Shown: in pieces, positions 1 to 7,106 of the stretch
How the letters are laid out: every line of letters begins with the position of its first letter
Numbering within the stretch: position 1 is the first letter of the stretch
Assembly (NCBI GenBank): GCA_018400675.1
Contig: JAGYMG010000009.1
Span: forward strand, 1 to 15,812
Length of the DNA: 15,812 nt
Source of the DNA: a bacterium
Lineage (GTDB): Bacteria; Patescibacteriota; Minisyncoccia; Minisyncoccales; CG1-02-41-26
Reading direction: 5' to 3'
The notes under the pieces: generated by a model
Database searches by the model: none
What the model was told of the DNA's origin: nothing
What the model saw: only the letters and a program-made list of their open reading frames with translations
Program-made: the position numbers and the translations under genes

Positions 1-108
1 AAAATCGTATTACCGATATTATAATAAGATTTATTATCAAAAATATTAATTCAAAAAACTGCTAGCTAGAAAAAATAATAAAAAATGAATATTTTTAAGA
101 ATTAATCA

Positions 109-138
109 TTGACAAGATGTTTCTAAAAGGAATACAAT
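109..138 (+). promoter_or_regulatory. sigma70-like promoter of the MerR-type gene
   Basis: A perfect -35 hexamer TTGACA (109-114) is followed after 18 bp by TACAAT (133-138), one mismatch from the -10 consensus. Transcription would start near 145, giving a leader of about 20 nt before the ATG at 166. The upstream stretch 1-108 is very AT-rich and shows no gene. Confidence 0.7.
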
Positions 139-165
139 GGATAAAGATTAAAAAAGAGTGATAAT

Positions 166-381
166 ATGAAAGAAAAAAACTATTTGACCATTAAAGAAGT
201 CTCCAGAATGCTTGGAGTTACTCCTCTAACATTAAGAAACTGGGATAAAAGGGGTAAGCTAAAAGCCTGTCGTAATCCAATAAATAATTATCGTTTATAT
301 AAACCTGATGAGGTGAAATTATTACTAAGAAAGATAGATGGTTCGCGAATAACTAAAAGAGGAAAATTGTTTTTAGGATAA
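166..381 (+). CDS. small MerR-type winged-helix DNA-binding protein
   Basis: This 71-residue protein is essentially one MerR/excisionase-like helix-turn-helix. The helix-turn-helix lies at residues 7-30 (LTIKEVSRMLGVTPLTLRNW), and the wing segment NPINNYRLYKPDEV follows at about residues 43-56. The wing replaces the common 'TPGGHRRY' of this fold by 'NPINNYRLY', a variant known in stand-alone regulators. There is no effector-binding or dimerisation coiled coil, and no recombinase domain follows, so it is neither a full MerR regulator nor an intact IS607 transposase. It probably binds DNA as a small regulator or architectural factor; its target is unknown. It is transcribed alone from its own promoter and ends at a strong palindromic terminator. 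The ATG is chosen because the HTH begins immediately after it; only a weak purine-rich stretch precedes it. Confidence 0.85.
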   Translation: MKEKNYLTIKEVSRMLGVTPLTLRNWDKRGKLKACRNPINNYRLYKPDEVKLLLRKIDGSRITKRGKLFLG

Positions 382-405
382 GTATTATTTTAGAGACTAT
401 ATAAT

Positions 406-432
406 AAAAAACGGTTTTTAAAAACCGTTTTT
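406..432. terminator. bidirectional intrinsic terminator between the MerR-type gene and polX
   Basis: Positions 407-432 form a perfect 26-bp palindrome (AAAAACGGTTTTT and its reverse complement). It has a CGG/CCG core and T-runs on both strands. It can end the + strand MerR-type transcript (stop at 379-381) and the minus-strand polX transcript (stop at 494-496), whose 3' tail would read TTTTTTATTATA. Confidence 0.8.
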
Positions 433-493
433 AATTACTATTGATATCGGATTCAGAGTTGATGTTAATGTTGTATTGTGTTGGTATCGGTAT

Positions 494-2248
494 TTATTTT
501 TTAGATTTAATCAGTTTTAATAATGCTTTGACAGAAAGTGTATTAATGATATCCTTTTCCCCAGCCCAACCTCGCCTTGCCTGAGCTACTCCATACTGGA
601 TATAACTAAGCTGATTTTTTTGATGAGCATCGCTATTGATTGATAGTTTTACCTTATTTTCAATAGCTTTTTTAATATTAATATCATTGAGATCAAGACG
701 GACAGGAGAAGCATTTATCTCTAAGACCGTCTTAGTCTCTCGGGCAACTCTAATAATCTTATCTATATCCAGGGGATAAGGATTTCTTTGCTTCAAAAGC
801 CTACCTGTAGGATGAGAAATAATATGGACATAGGGATTTTTCATCGCTCTGATAATTCTTTCAGTCATTGCCTCTTTATCCATATTAAGCTGGGAGTGAA
901 CACCGGCAATAACATAATCTAACTGTTTTAAAGCATTGTCTTTTATGTCCAGAGAGCCATCTTTAAGTATGTTAGCTTCACAGCCATGAAGGATTATAAA
1001 ATTATCCTTTGATTTTTTAAACTCTTTATTCAATTTGTCTATTTCTTTAGCCTGTTGAGATAATTTTTTTTCGTCTAATCCGTTTTCTATTCTTAAAAAT
1101 TTTGTATGATCAGATATTCCAATATAGTGATAGCCGATATTCTTAGCCTCAAAAGCCATTTCTTTAATAGTGTTTTTTCCTCCATTCCAGGTGCTATGGT
1201 TATGAAGATCACCCCTGATATCCTTTAACTCAATTAATCGCGGTAAGCCATTTTTTTCCTTTTTATATTGGCGAAGAGCTGCTTCAATCTCTCCTCTATC
1301 TTCTCTTATTTCAGGGGGCGGGAAAAACATATCTAATGCTTGATATATTTCTTTTTCTTTTTGACCAGCAATTATCTTAGATTTTTTAAAAAGACCATAT
1401 TCATTTAACTTATAACCTTTCGTAATGGCTATTTTCCGTAAATGAATATTGTGCTCTTTAGAACCAGTAAAATACTGGAGAGCAGCGCCATAGGACTGCT
1501 TGGGTACTACTCTCAAATCAACATCAAAGCCTTGTTTTAGTCTAACGGATGCTTTTGTCGGTCCCTTAGCCCAGACTTTAATAATATCGAATAGAGAACA
1601 AAAAGCATTCATTGTTTTTTCAGGATTTTCAGATACAACCAAGAAATCAACATCACCAATAGTTTCCTTCATTCTTCTAATAGAGCCAGCAATAGCTATT
1701 TTTTTAACTTCCTTTAAACTCAATAATTGTTTCTGGATAAGACGAACTACAGGAAGCACTTCAGCTAAAAGAAAGCGCTGCTGACTTTTCTTAAGAAAAG
1801 CTATGCCCTCTAAAATATTTTTTTCTGTCTGCTGGCCAAAATAAGGAAGGTCAGCAATCTTATGCTGTCGAGCTTTTTTCTCCAAGTCGACCAGACTCTT
1901 AATGTTTAATTTTTTATAAAGCGTCTCGGCCATCTTAGGGCCCAGACCCTCAACAGCAGTCAATTCTCTTATCTGAAAGGGATGTTTCTTCTTGAGATCC
2001 TGATAGTATTTTATTGCTCCGGTTTCTAGGTATTCCTCAATTTTCTGAGCAATGTGCTTACCAATACCAGGCACATCCTGAATTGACCTTGATCCTCCTT
2101 GCTGATAGATGCTTTCAACACTCTCACTCAAGCCTTCCAAGGCCATAGCAGCTCGACGATAAGCATAGGGCTTAAATGGCACTTCTTCTATCTCCAGAAA
2201 AAAAGATATCTCCTTAAAAATATTAGCTAATTCTTTATTCGTCATCAT
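494..2248 (-). CDS. polX: DNA polymerase/3'-5' exonuclease PolX (family X with PHP domain)
   Basis: This is a bacterial-type family X polymerase of 584 residues, close to the usual 570-580. The 8-kDa and fingers regions carry helix-hairpin-helix motifs at about residues 59-66 (VPGIGKHI) and 99-106 (VEGLGPKM). The palm has the nucleotidyltransferase signature GSIRR (188-192), catalytic Asp199 and Asp201 (GDVDFLVV) and Asp242/Asp244 (FDVDLRVV). The thumb includes YFTGSKEHN at about residue 259. The C-terminal PHP phosphoesterase is intact: DLHNHST (347-353), SDHT (379-382), GCEAN (422-426), GVHSQ (449-453), SHPTG (478-482) and NSDAH (538-542). Such enzymes fill short gaps in base-excision repair, and the PHP domain gives 3'-5' exonuclease or end processing. 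Two consecutive ATG codons open the frame, so either could be used. The gene lies on the same strand as endonuclease Q, another PHP repair enzyme. Confidence 0.97.
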   Translation of the reverse strand: MMTNKELANIFKEISFFLEIEEVPFKPYAYRRAAMALEGLSESVESIYQQGGSRSIQDVPGIGKHIAQKIEEYLETGAIKYYQDLKKKHPFQIRELTAVEGLGPKMAETLYKKLNIKSLVDLEKKARQHKIADLPYFGQQTEKNILEGIAFLKKSQQRFLLAEVLPVVRLIQKQLLSLKEVKKIAIAGSIRRMKETIGDVDFLVVSENPEKTMNAFCSLFDIIKVWAKGPTKASVRLKQGFDVDLRVVPKQSYGAALQYFTGSKEHNIHLRKIAITKGYKLNEYGLFKKSKIIAGQKEKEIYQALDMFFPPPEIREDRGEIEAALRQYKKEKNGLPRLIELKDIRGDLHNHSTWNGGKNTIKEMAFEAKNIGYHYIGISDHTKFLRIENGLDEKKLSQQAKEIDKLNKEFKKSKDNFIILHGCEANILKDGSLDIKDNALKQLDYVIAGVHSQLNMDKEAMTERIIRAMKNPYVHIISHPTGRLLKQRNPYPLDIDKIIRVARETKTVLEINASPVRLDLNDINIKKAIENKVKLSINSDAHQKNQLSYIQYGVAQARRGWAGEKDIINTLSVKALLKLIKSKK

Positions 2249-2273
2249 CAGCTTATTAATTAATCTTTGTTTT

Positions 2274-2302
2274 ATTTTATCCTTATTCCAAGAAAGAGTA
2301 AA
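2274..2302 (-). promoter_or_regulatory. candidate promoter of polX
   Basis: On the minus strand TTTACT (2297-2302) is followed after 17 bp by TAAAAT (2274-2279), about 26 nt upstream of the first polX ATG. The box lies just past the terminator of the preceding gene, which fits independent transcription. The hexamers are imperfect in AT-rich DNA. Confidence 0.35.
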
Positions 2303-2330
2303 ATAAAAGCCTTTGTCTGAGGCAAAGGCT
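2300..2330 (-). terminator. intrinsic terminator of the LPG-synthase-like gene
   Basis: The arms AGCCTTTG (2308-2315) and CAAAGGCT (2323-2330) form an 8-bp stem with a 7-nt loop. On the minus strand it is followed by TTTATTTTA. It lies about 50 bp beyond the stop codon of the membrane protein gene ending at 2379. Confidence 0.7.
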
Positions 2331-2378
2331 GAAAAAGCTAATTAAAAAAGAGAAGCGGGAAGAAGACGTGGATAGAAT

Positions 2379-3407
2379 TTATTTTTTTAGTTTATCAATA
2401 AATCCTAGTATTTTTTTCTCGGCGAAGATAAGACCGAAACGGAGAGCAAAGAAGAGACCAAGGATACACAGGATTACATCAGCCGCCCTCCAGGTCATAG
2501 CAAATATAGTCCCCTTGGCTGCATCTAGGCTAAGGTTTTTAAAAACAAAGAAACCCGCTGCTTCAAGGCTACCCAGAGCAGCTGGCAGAGGAACAACCAA
2601 GCCTAAACTAGTAACCCCATAGACAACTAAATTTTTAACAACACCAATGCCTTCCCCGAGAAAGAAAACTATTAAGGCAGCTCTGAAGAAAAGGAGAAAA
2701 TAACGTAAGAAGCTTAAGCCCAGGGCTTTCCAAAATATCCTTCTCCTCAGAGAGAATATTCTTATTATCTCTTTCTCTGCCTTGAGGAGCATTTGGCCAT
2801 TATGATTGTGCCGAATCTTAGTTTCACTAATACCAAAGAAATGGAGCATCCATTTTAAAAAACTCTCTTTCCTTAAAATTTTAAAGTAAAAAATAGAAAG
2901 AACAAAAAAGAGAAAAAGAATGATCAGGGCTACCCAATAGTTAATTAGTTGAGAAGGAAAATTACCATAAAGAAAAAACAAAGATACGCCTATAATAATA
3001 AAAAGGAAAAAGAGTGTGCCGTTAAGTATTTTATCAGCAAGGACAGAGGAAACACTCTTATCTAAAGGAATGTTAAAGCTATTCCTGAGAAAGTAAACCA
3101 TAAAGAACTCCCCTCCTAAGAGAGCGCAGGGAGTAAGATAACTGATAGCAAAACCAGAGAGCCACATCTTAAGCGAATCCAGGACGGTTAGAGTGTGCCC
3201 TTGGTCTTGGAGAATTAATTTTAGCTTGAGACTGCTGATAAAAACAGTAAGAATACTTAAAAGAAAAATTATCAAACCCTTAAAGCCGAAGAAGAGCTTG
3301 AAGGAATCAGTTACTCTATTCCAGCCAACAATCTCCATTATCAGCCAAAAAATAAAAAGACCTATTAAGAGGCTGAAACAAAACTTAAAAGCTTTATTTA
3401 GCAACAT
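2379..3407 (-). CDS. LPG-synthase-TM / flippase-like integral membrane protein (UPF0104 type)
   Basis: This 342-residue polytopic membrane protein has about eight hydrophobic segments. The first is near residues 10-27, and a long cytoplasmic, charged stretch lies near 180-215. Features match the lysylphosphatidylglycerol synthase transmembrane (AglD/UPF0104) family: the TPCALLGGEF segment near residue 92, corresponding to the family's conserved P-x-G-G-x-G-E region, and PLPAALGSLEAAGF near the seventh helix. Family members include MprF flippase domains and proteins linked to polyisoprenol-glycan or lipid translocation. There is no soluble aminoacyl-transferase domain, so lipid lysinylation itself is unlikely and the substrate is unknown. 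The gene sits between two untranslated gaps and ends at a clear terminator, so it is probably monocistronic. GAGAGG lies 13 nt before the ATG, rather far for a Shine-Dalgarno, and TATAAT lies 7 nt before it. Confidence 0.8.
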   Translation of the reverse strand: MLLNKAFKFCFSLLIGLFIFWLIMEIVGWNRVTDSFKLFFGFKGLIIFLLSILTVFISSLKLKLILQDQGHTLTVLDSLKMWLSGFAISYLTPCALLGGEFFMVYFLRNSFNIPLDKSVSSVLADKILNGTLFFLFIIIGVSLFFLYGNFPSQLINYWVALIILFLFFVLSIFYFKILRKESFLKWMLHFFGISETKIRHNHNGQMLLKAEKEIIRIFSLRRRIFWKALGLSFLRYFLLFFRAALIVFFLGEGIGVVKNLVVYGVTSLGLVVPLPAALGSLEAAGFFVFKNLSLDAAKGTIFAMTWRAADVILCILGLFFALRFGLIFAEKKILGFIDKLKK

Positions 3408-3413
3408 ATTACT

Positions 3414-3419
3414 ATTATA
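3414..3419 (-). promoter_or_regulatory. candidate -10 box of the LPG-synthase-like gene, possibly leaderless
   Basis: A perfect TATAAT on the minus strand ends 7 nt before the A of the ATG at 3407. A start at the usual distance would place the transcript's first base at or next to the start codon. The -35 candidate (TTATTT, 16 bp upstream) is weak, so this is tentative. Confidence 0.3.
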
Positions 3420-3469
3420 ACCTCTCTTTCCCTTAAAATAAAAGCCTTGTTCTTAATAAAAACAGAGAC

Positions 3470-3595
3470 GGTTAAGCCAATATTTAACTCTTTACAGAAA
3501 ATGGTTAAGCCGGCATTTGAGTGCCAGCAGGGTGCAGTTGAGGATTATTACGGCTGAGCCAGCTTTTGGCTTTTCACAAAGGACAATTAAGCCAG
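3470..3595. repeat. four imperfect copies of an 11-bp ggttaagccNg motif
   Basis: The 3408-3586 gap holds no open gene. It contains degenerate copies of one motif: ggttaagccaa (3470-3480), ggttaagccgg (3503-3513), ggctgagccag (3552-3562) and aattaagccag (3585-3595). Start-to-start distances are 33, 49 and 33 bp. The last copy overlaps the stop codon of the DUF72 gene. Function unknown; remnants of tandem duplication or binding sites are both possible. Confidence 0.4.
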
Positions 3596-4378
3596 TATGT
3601 CTTTTAACATTTGGGCATTAGCAAGAGCAAAGCCGCGGGCGTCATTGTTAAAATAGCAATAGACTGTTAAACCTTTTTTCTGATATTTTTCTATTTCCTT
3701 AGCCAGTAATTTCACTTCTCTCTGGCTATAATTAGAAGAGAATAATGCCTGAGAACCGTGCATACGTAGGTAGATAAAATCAGCAGTAACCCTTTCTAAT
3801 TTAGGATGATCAGGCAAATCAGCTGAGACCAAGGCAATATTGTGCTCCCTAAACAATTTTATTACTTCAGGACTAAGCCAAGAACTATGACGGAACTCAA
3901 AAGCATATCTGAGATTAGACTGTTGGTTGTTAGATAGGCTCGACAAACTCTTGGAATGTTTAGATAATAATTGACCTAAGATAAAATCTCTTAGCTTTTT
4001 GTAATTTAATTCCGTCAATTTAAAATTAGACGGGAACTGAAAGAGGAAAGGACCTAATTTTTCCTTTAGGTTGGCAGCATTAGCTAGAAATTTTTCCCAA
4101 GGTTTATCAACTTCTTTTAAGCTTTTAAGATGGGTAATAAAACGGCTGACTTTTACCGCAAATATAAAATGAGGCGGCGTGTCTTGATACCACCGCCTAT
4201 AGTCTGTTGGCTTAGGTAGGCGATAGAAAGAATAGTTTATTTCAACGGTATTAAAATGTTTTGATAAATAGTTTAATTTTTCGCTGGCTTCCAGCGTGCT
4301 GGGGTAAAAGATGTTATCCCAGTGAGGGTAAACCCAGCCGGATGTACCAATATATATTTTAGCTTTTTTTTGAGGCAT
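3587..4378 (-). CDS. DUF72 family TIM-barrel protein
   Basis: This 263-residue protein matches DUF72 (YecE-like) at usual length. It opens with the strand-1 signature IYIGTSGWVYPHW (residues 8-20), followed by FNTVEINYSFYRLP (42-55) and FIFAVKVSRFITH (71-83). The later barrel strands give YAFEFRHSSW, ALVSADLP and YLRMHG. The end carries the typical VYCYFNNDARGFALANA signature. The family adopts a TIM-barrel fold with conserved charged pocket residues. Its reaction is not established, so no function is assigned. The start codon lies 3 bp after the endonuclease Q stop, with no Shine-Dalgarno, which suggests translational coupling to endoQ. In the same operon are repair and transport genes, but nothing in the sequence ties DUF72 to them mechanistically. 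Confidence 0.92.
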   Translation of the reverse strand: MPQKKAKIYIGTSGWVYPHWDNIFYPSTLEASEKLNYLSKHFNTVEINYSFYRLPKPTDYRRWYQDTPPHFIFAVKVSRFITHLKSLKEVDKPWEKFLANAANLKEKLGPFLFQFPSNFKLTELNYKKLRDFILGQLLSKHSKSLSSLSNNQQSNLRYAFEFRHSSWLSPEVIKLFREHNIALVSADLPDHPKLERVTADFIYLRMHGSQALFSSNYSQREVKLLAKEIEKYQKKGLTVYCYFNNDARGFALANAQMLKDILA

Positions 4379-4381
4379 AGA

Positions 4382-5632
4382 TTAAAATAGTTGTTTTTGG
4401 CCAGAGATATTTCTTTTCTCTTTTTCAGAAAATATACTTGTCCGGCCATAGAGACCATCATAACCCGGATTAATATTAATCTTTTCCTCCCTTACTCTTC
4501 TCACAGCTTCTTTAATAGCGGGCAATGTTTTGTTCCCTAGTGCGTCAAGAGGTAGTTCTAAAAGAATATATAATTCTGAGCCGTAATTATTAATAAGATT
4601 ATCATATTCTGTTAAAACTTTTTTAGTATTAGGCCCAAGAGCCACAATCTCGGCGATTATCTCTTTAAGGGGGATCATTCTTTTATAAGGTATAACCCCT
4701 GAAGGCTTATAGCCAACCGGTCGATCAGCTAATTGAGCTACCCGATTGAGCACCCCTATTGTTAAGGGCTTGCCGCAAACAGGACAAAGACCGTTATACC
4801 CCTTTGTTTTTTCAGGCGGAGCGCTAATGTTACAATTACTATGGCCGTCGTAATGATATTTATCTTCTTCAGGGAAGAATTCGATGGTATAAAGGAATCT
4901 CTGCGGATCTTTAGCTTTTATAGCCTCAATTATAGAAGAATAACTTAAATCACACTGGAAGACATTGGCTTCCCGACCTATTTTTTCAAGACTGTGGCTA
5001 TCGCTGTTAGAAACTAAGGTTAAGCCATCTAATGCAGAAAGACGCCAATTCATTGGCGGGTCAGAGGATAGCCCTGTTTCTAAAGCAAAGATGTATTTGG
5101 TATATTCTCCAAAACATTCTTCTAAAGAATCAAAACCTGATTTTGATCCAAATAATGAGAACCAAGGCGTCCAAATATGAGCAGGGATAATAAAACAGCT
5201 ATCCGATACATTAAGTACTATTTTTATTAATTCTTTAACATCAATAGCTAAAATAGGGCGACCGTCTGATTTGAGGTTAGCAATAAGATTAAGCTGATTA
5301 TTGATTTGTTGAGCTATTTTAATCGTTGGAACAAGAATAATTACATGTATCTTTCTTACTCTGCCATTCTTAGTGTATATACAACTAACCTCGCCGGTTA
5401 AGATAAAACGGGTAGCAGATAAAGCTGATTCTTTAAGTTTGTAAAGCCCTTGTTCAGCTAATTGGAGATTTTCTTTAATGCTTTGGAACCATTCTGGATG
5501 AGTAAAATCGCCTGTTCCTAAAACTTTTATTCCTTTAATCCGAGCTACCTGGTCAAGATTTTTCAGTGTCATCCGGGGCGAAACAGCCCGGGAATATTTA
5601 GAATGGATATGCAGATCAGCAATAAACTCCAT
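4382..5632 (-). CDS. endoQ: endonuclease Q (PHP-domain DNA-lesion endonuclease)
   Basis: This 416-residue protein looks like endonuclease Q, first characterised in Thermococcales and also found in some bacteria. EndoQ nicks DNA 5' of deoxyuridine, deoxyinosine, deoxyxanthosine and abasic sites. The N-terminal PHP metal centre is complete: DLHIHS (6-11), GTGDFTHP (39-46), Glu81 (GEVS), PAHIW (150-154) and NSDSHS (209-214). The family-specific stretch SLFGSKSGFDSLEEC follows at 159-173. A zinc-finger-like segment has Cys267, Cys283 and Cys286 (CPVCGKPL), then the C-terminal helical domain with ALGPNTKKV. The last five residues are QKQLF (412-416), resembling the bacterial beta-clamp-binding pentapeptide. 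It is 14 bp downstream of the permease and 3 bp upstream of DUF72, in the glmS operon-like block. The ATG is fixed by the metal-binding DLHIH lying six codons in. Confidence 0.93.
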   Translation of the reverse strand: MEFIADLHIHSKYSRAVSPRMTLKNLDQVARIKGIKVLGTGDFTHPEWFQSIKENLQLAEQGLYKLKESALSATRFILTGEVSCIYTKNGRVRKIHVIILVPTIKIAQQINNQLNLIANLKSDGRPILAIDVKELIKIVLNVSDSCFIIPAHIWTPWFSLFGSKSGFDSLEECFGEYTKYIFALETGLSSDPPMNWRLSALDGLTLVSNSDSHSLEKIGREANVFQCDLSYSSIIEAIKAKDPQRFLYTIEFFPEEDKYHYDGHSNCNISAPPEKTKGYNGLCPVCGKPLTIGVLNRVAQLADRPVGYKPSGVIPYKRMIPLKEIIAEIVALGPNTKKVLTEYDNLINNYGSELYILLELPLDALGNKTLPAIKEAVRRVREEKININPGYDGLYGRTSIFSEKEKRNISGQKQLF

Positions 5633-5646
5633 GAGAAGAGATATGA

Positions 5647-6783
5647 TTAAAGGTTTTTAGTATAATGAATAATTTGACTAAGAACCCCCAAGGTTAAAAC
5701 AATGACAATAAAACATAAGACACCCTTAGGTAAATTTAAGCTATAAGCAGGTTCTTGGTCGCCTTTTTTCCTTGATTGACGATAATTAAGAATAATAATA
5801 ATCCCCTCTAACAAACCAACAAAGACACCAATAAAGGAAATAACTATAATAAATTCCCGAAAGCCGAGAAGGTAAAGAATAAGAGGAGAAAAAATAGTTA
5901 TTAGAAAAGCAGAACGAGCATTAAAATTGTAATCAAGGATAAGGCTATTCTTCAAGTAGTTGCCTAAAATAATAAAAGAGGTTGAGACAGCAAACATTCC
6001 CAAGAGAGAACCAACAACTATTACGCCATCTCCAAGATAGGGCACTAAGCCCTGAAAAGCATCTGGGCTCGTAGCTGAACCGCTCACCCCTACTATAGCC
6101 AGAGCAAAGAAGAGGTAAACAGCTATAGAAATAAGAATAGAATAAATAATAACTTTCTTGAGCTCCTTCTTGTTCTTAAGGATTTGAGCTACCTCCGGTA
6201 CGGCATTGAGACCTATCATGCTAAACATTATTACCCCATAAGGGAGAAAGATATTTTCTCGGCTAAAGGATATGAAATTATCAAAACTAATGGCTGGTAA
6301 AGCATAATTAAAGATTAAAAGGATTATCCCTAAAAAGCCGATGTCCATAGCCAATTGTATCCAGGCTAATGATCTTATCTTGAACAGAAGAATAAGTGAG
6401 AACATAAGCCAGAAAATAATTGTTGACTGGAAAAGCGAGAGATTAAAAGGCAAAAATATATTTAAAAAACTGCCACCCAAGATAATATAAGCCAGGAGAG
6501 CACCTATCACCCCAACAAGCGTTGAAATAGTAACAAAGAACTTGGCTCGCTGGCCAAGATATTTGGCTGTATAACCAATAAGCCGGTGGTTGTTTTGGGT
6601 TCTCAGAATAACCTCACCAAAAAGCAGATGGAGTAAAATAGCTGTGACTCCCAGCACTAAAAAATAAAAAAGGGCGCATCCGAGCCCACTTTTTGCTACA
6701 AGATATGGAATACCGAATATGCCTGCGCCTATGATCGTTCCAACTAAACAAGCAACGGCTAAAACAAAATTTATATTAACCAT
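5647..6783 (-). CDS. aromatic-amino-acid-permease-like transporter (HAAAP/Aa_trans type)
   Basis: This 378-residue inner-membrane protein has about 11 hydrophobic helices. The first carries VGTIIGAGIFGIPY (residues 14-27), the unwound substrate- and ion-binding segment of the amino acid/polyamine/organocation superfamily. IMFSMIGLNAVPEVAQ at about 185-200 corresponds to helix 6 of the fold. Overall order and length resemble TyrP/TnaB-type permeases, which import aromatic amino acids with protons, but substrate specificity cannot be read from the sequence. It lies in the minus-strand block between the EF-Tu-like gene (46-bp gap) and endonuclease Q (14-bp gap). Unlike most neighbours it has a good Shine-Dalgarno, which supports the chosen ATG. 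Confidence 0.85.
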   Translation of the reverse strand: MVNINFVLAVACLVGTIIGAGIFGIPYLVAKSGLGCALFYFLVLGVTAILLHLLFGEVILRTQNNHRLIGYTAKYLGQRAKFFVTISTLVGVIGALLAYIILGGSFLNIFLPFNLSLFQSTIIFWLMFSLILLFKIRSLAWIQLAMDIGFLGIILLIFNYALPAISFDNFISFSRENIFLPYGVIMFSMIGLNAVPEVAQILKNKKELKKVIIYSILISIAVYLFFALAIVGVSGSATSPDAFQGLVPYLGDGVIVVGSLLGMFAVSTSFIILGNYLKNSLILDYNFNARSAFLITIFSPLILYLLGFREFIIVISFIGVFVGLLEGIIIILNYRQSRKKGDQEPAYSLNLPKGVLCFIVIVLTLGVLSQIIHYTKNL

Positions 6784-6789
6784 AAAATA

Positions 6790-6794
6790 TCCTT
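6790..6794 (-). promoter_or_regulatory. Shine-Dalgarno of the permease gene
   Basis: AAGGA on the minus strand lies 6 nt before the ATG at 6783. It is one of only two convincing Shine-Dalgarno sites in the window, the other being at 10122-10128. Confidence 0.65.
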
Positions 6795-6829
6795 GACCGA
6801 CTTATTGTATTATTAAGACCAAGCGAAAG

Positions 6830-7087
6830 CTACACCTTATAAACCTTATAACCTTCCCTTACTTTTTCTTTGACTTTTAAGCCGACTGAATCACCCTTCT
6901 TGGCTTTTTTAACTTTTTCATGCTCTGATTCCATTGATTCTACTGTTTGTTCAAAATCAGTTTCTTCTCCACCAACAATCCTAATAGTATCGCCAACATT
7001 CAGGCTATCTTTTAAATCAATAACGGCCACTTCAATCTTATCAAAATAATGGCTAATCTGACCAATTAATTTTTCTTGTTCAGACAT
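6830..7087 (-). CDS. translation-elongation-factor-like protein (EF-Tu domain II-like beta barrel)
   Basis: The 85-residue protein reads as a single beta barrel of the EF-Tu domain II type: ISHYFDKIEVAVIDLKDSL at the start, then VGDTIRIVGG, FEQTVESMESEHE, AKKGDSVGLKV and GYKVYKV. The VGDTI, QTVESM and GDxVGLKV segments are hallmarks of the small 'translation elongation factor-like' family, also found at the C-terminus of some U32 peptidases. No GTPase domain is present, so it is not an elongation factor, and its partner is unknown. It lies 19 bp after the SLOG gene and 46 bp before the permease on the same strand. No Shine-Dalgarno precedes its ATG. Confidence 0.8.
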   Translation of the reverse strand: MSEQEKLIGQISHYFDKIEVAVIDLKDSLNVGDTIRIVGGEETDFEQTVESMESEHEKVKKAKKGDSVGLKVKEKVREGYKVYKV

Positions 7088-7106
7088 TGAAAGTTAATAT
7101 TTTAAT

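Noticed and set aside
166..381. IS607-type recombinase N-terminus or insertion element remnant
   Set aside because: The frame stops after the helix-turn-helix, no serine-recombinase motifs follow in any frame, and the gene has its own promoter and terminator.
3470..3595. CRISPR array
   Set aside because: The repeat units are 11 bp, degenerate and irregularly spaced, there is no spacer pattern and no cas gene is nearby.
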